Of a stretch of 64,000 nt of DNA, positions 63,012 to 64,000 are shown piece by piece. Position 1 is the stretch's first letter; the number at the start of each line of letters is the position of its first letter. The stretch is from an uncultured Acetatifactor sp. Lineage in GTDB: Bacteria > Bacillota > Clostridia > Lachnospirales > Lachnospiraceae. The notes under the pieces were generated by a model. That model ran no database searches. It had not been told where the DNA came from and was given only the letters and a program-made list of their open reading frames with translations. The stretch lies in NCBI GenBank assembly GCA_910586215.1, contig CAJUGH010000007.1, positions 15,812-79,811 on the forward strand, read 5' to 3'. A program made the position numbers and the translations under genes.

Positions 63012-63308
63012 GGTATCTGTACAATGGAATGATGCATCTGGTCATGCATAAAGACAGGGACTTGTATAAAAGGGCACCTTTTGGGAAATGATTTTCCCAA
63101 GGGTGTCCTTTGGCATGCCTGCTGTGCAGCGGGCCGGAAGCGGAATGATTCCAGGAGCAATGAGCCAGGCCAATAAAGCTGTCTTTGTGGCGTTGCCTGC
63201 AAGTCCGGAGAATGGATGACCCGTATAGGAAAGCCATAGAACATGGTTTGTGAATGCAGCGGGATTGCTGGCTTGAAAAGGGTGAATAAGCATACAGGGA
63301 GAGTTAGG

Positions 63309-63794
63309 ATGAAGATAGCAGGAGGTGTATTTCTGGCAGTAGTGGGGGCAAGCTATGGCCTGCTGGCAGCGGCGGGGGTATTCACCGTGCTGGTGGCGGT
63401 GGGACTGGTTCCCCGTTTCGCAGGAAAGACCCATACGGCGCGGAAGGTGTTGTTGTATGAGGAGATGGTCATTTTCGGCACCATAGTGGGAAGTATACTC
63501 AGTATCTTTCCAGAATACTGCCAGTTCGGGGCGTGGTGGCAGCAGCATGCCCCGGCCCTGCAGGGGGTGTGGCAGGGGATGGGGATCTTCTGGCAGGCCA
63601 TGTTCGGACTGTTTGCCGGGATGTTCATCGGCTGCCTGGCCCTGGCCATTGCGGAGATGCTGGACAGCATCCCTATCTTCGCCAGGAGGATTTCCTTCCG
63701 GCATGGGATCGGCCTTGCCATCCTGGCCATGGCGGCAGGAAAGCTGTGTGGTTCCCTGCTGTATTTCTGGCAGGAACTGCACCGGACGGCATAA
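63309..63794 (+). CDS. spoVAB: Stage V sporulation protein AB
   Basis: A 161-residue integral membrane protein with four hydrophobic segments, beginning MKIAGGVFLAVVGASYGLLA and containing GLVPRFAGKTHTA followed by YEE, the conserved core of SpoVAB. It helps load dipicolinic acid into the forespore. In most spore formers spoVAA lies directly upstream, but here that place holds a decayed kinase and repeats, so the operon order is changed or spoVAA lies elsewhere. ATG 63309 follows GGGAGAG. A family (i) repeat begins at its stop codon. Confidence 0.88.
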   Translation: MKIAGGVFLAVVGASYGLLAAAGVFTVLVAVGLVPRFAGKTHTARKVLLYEEMVIFGTIVGSILSIFPEYCQFGAWWQQHAPALQGVWQGMGIFWQAMFGLFAGMFIGCLALAIAEMLDSIPIFARRISFRHGIGLAILAMAAGKLCGSLLYFWQELHRTA

Positions 63795-63915
63795 GTTTGA
63801 CGGATTGTTTGTGTCGGCATTGCCGACATGTCTGGAAGTGTGAGAAGAAGTTCTAAGCGTCCAAAATATGTACGCTAAGAACTTCTACGGCGCAAAAGAG
63901 CGCCTTTCTCACACA
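63792..63915 (+). repeat. Structured intergenic repeat, family (i) copy D
   Basis: Starts TAAGTTTGACGGATTGTTTGTG at the spoVAB stop, i.e. the two ends of the element with the middle deleted. The small hairpin is TCGGC-AT-TGCCGA, then CATGTCTGGAA. Next, GTGTGAGA (63838-63845) pairs with TCTCACAC (63907-63914) around AGAAGTTCT/AGAACTTCT and GGCGC/GCGCC stems. Confidence 0.75.
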
Positions 63916-63945
63916 GAAGAACGAAAGAGCAGCGTTTTTCCCGGA

Positions 63946-64000
63946 ATCGTAGATTCCGTTGGATCGTAGATTCCGTTGGATCGTAGATTCCGTTGGATCG
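63946..64000. repeat. 17-bp tandem repeat running off the window
   Basis: ATCGTAGATTCCGTTGG is repeated exactly at 63946-63962, 63963-63979 and 63980-63996, with a fourth unit cut by the window edge. GGATCGTAGATTCC within each unit is nearly palindromic. Confidence 0.93.

Noticed and set aside
63946..64000. Possible CRISPR array
   Set aside because: The 17-base units follow each other with no spacers and no cas gene is present.
1..64000. tRNA, rRNA or a known riboswitch
   Set aside because: I looked for cloverleaf and conserved rRNA stretches and for common riboswitch cores and saw none that I could defend by eye; a covariance-model scan would be decisive.

Overview
The window looks like a chromosomal segment of a spore-forming, anaerobic gut Firmicute, most probably a Lachnospiraceae (Clostridia). 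Support: moderately GC-rich coding with strong AGGAGG-type ribosome sites; spoVAB, secA-prfB and CIRCE-groESL in Clostridial form; many YesM/YesN-type two-component and CUT1 sugar transport genes; Lachnospiraceae-style families (DUF1848, DUF975, FecR lipoproteins, Rpn-type nuclease remnant, DUF1703 ATPase). There are no rRNA, tRNA or CRISPR loci and no intact insertion sequence.

Layout. 1-20988 is a glycan-utilisation locus. It holds a FAD oxidoreductase (cut by the window start), a YesN/YesM sensor pair, a CUT1 ABC importer (two permeases plus a lipoprotein binding protein), a GH28-like beta-helix enzyme, an SGNH esterase, a GH94 phosphorylase, a heparinase II/III-like lyase, an AraC regulator, two TIM-barrel isomerase/epimerases and a Gfo/Idh/MocA dehydrogenase. 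A plausible flow is: sense the oligosaccharide outside, import it, deacylate it, split it by lyase and phosphorylase, then oxidise or isomerise the unusual sugar. The substrate cannot be named from sequence alone.

21000-31400 carries a decayed Rpn-like nuclease, a CapA metallophosphatase behind a long structured leader, a DUF1848 protein, an SH3-NlpC/P60 cell-wall hydrolase, a heterodimeric ABC exporter and a MATE pump. 31600-38600 has a GH2 enzyme, then a minus-strand pair of FecR-DUF3160 lipoprotein and second CapA protein. 38700-42300 is a GntR/YtrA-regulated ABC module with divergent promoters. 42400-50900 is housekeeping: secA, a small basic protein, prfB with its programmed frameshift, three minus-strand small genes, and CIRCE-controlled groES-groEL. 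51000-64000 has two unknown proteins, a second FecR lipoprotein, a LytTR/LiaF-like/ABC-exporter cassette, a DUF1703 ATPase-nuclease, a GH106-like hydrolase, an OmpR regulator whose kinase is reduced to a 24-codon stub, and spoVAB.

The most unusual content lies between the genes. Three families of non-coding repeats fill the spaces: (i) a multi-hairpin element starting TAAGTGTGAA and ending GATTGTTTGTG plus a small hairpin and CATG; (ii) a short palindrome built on GTAACAGTTCA / GAGTGAACAGTAAC; (iii) a 72-bp MITE-like element with perfect 20-bp inverted ends, one copy of which is split by a family (ii) repeat. One family (i) copy supplies the last codons and stop of a gene, another sits at the break point of the lost kinase gene. 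Several genes also contain in-frame minisatellites, so this genome appears to be under active repeat-driven remodelling.
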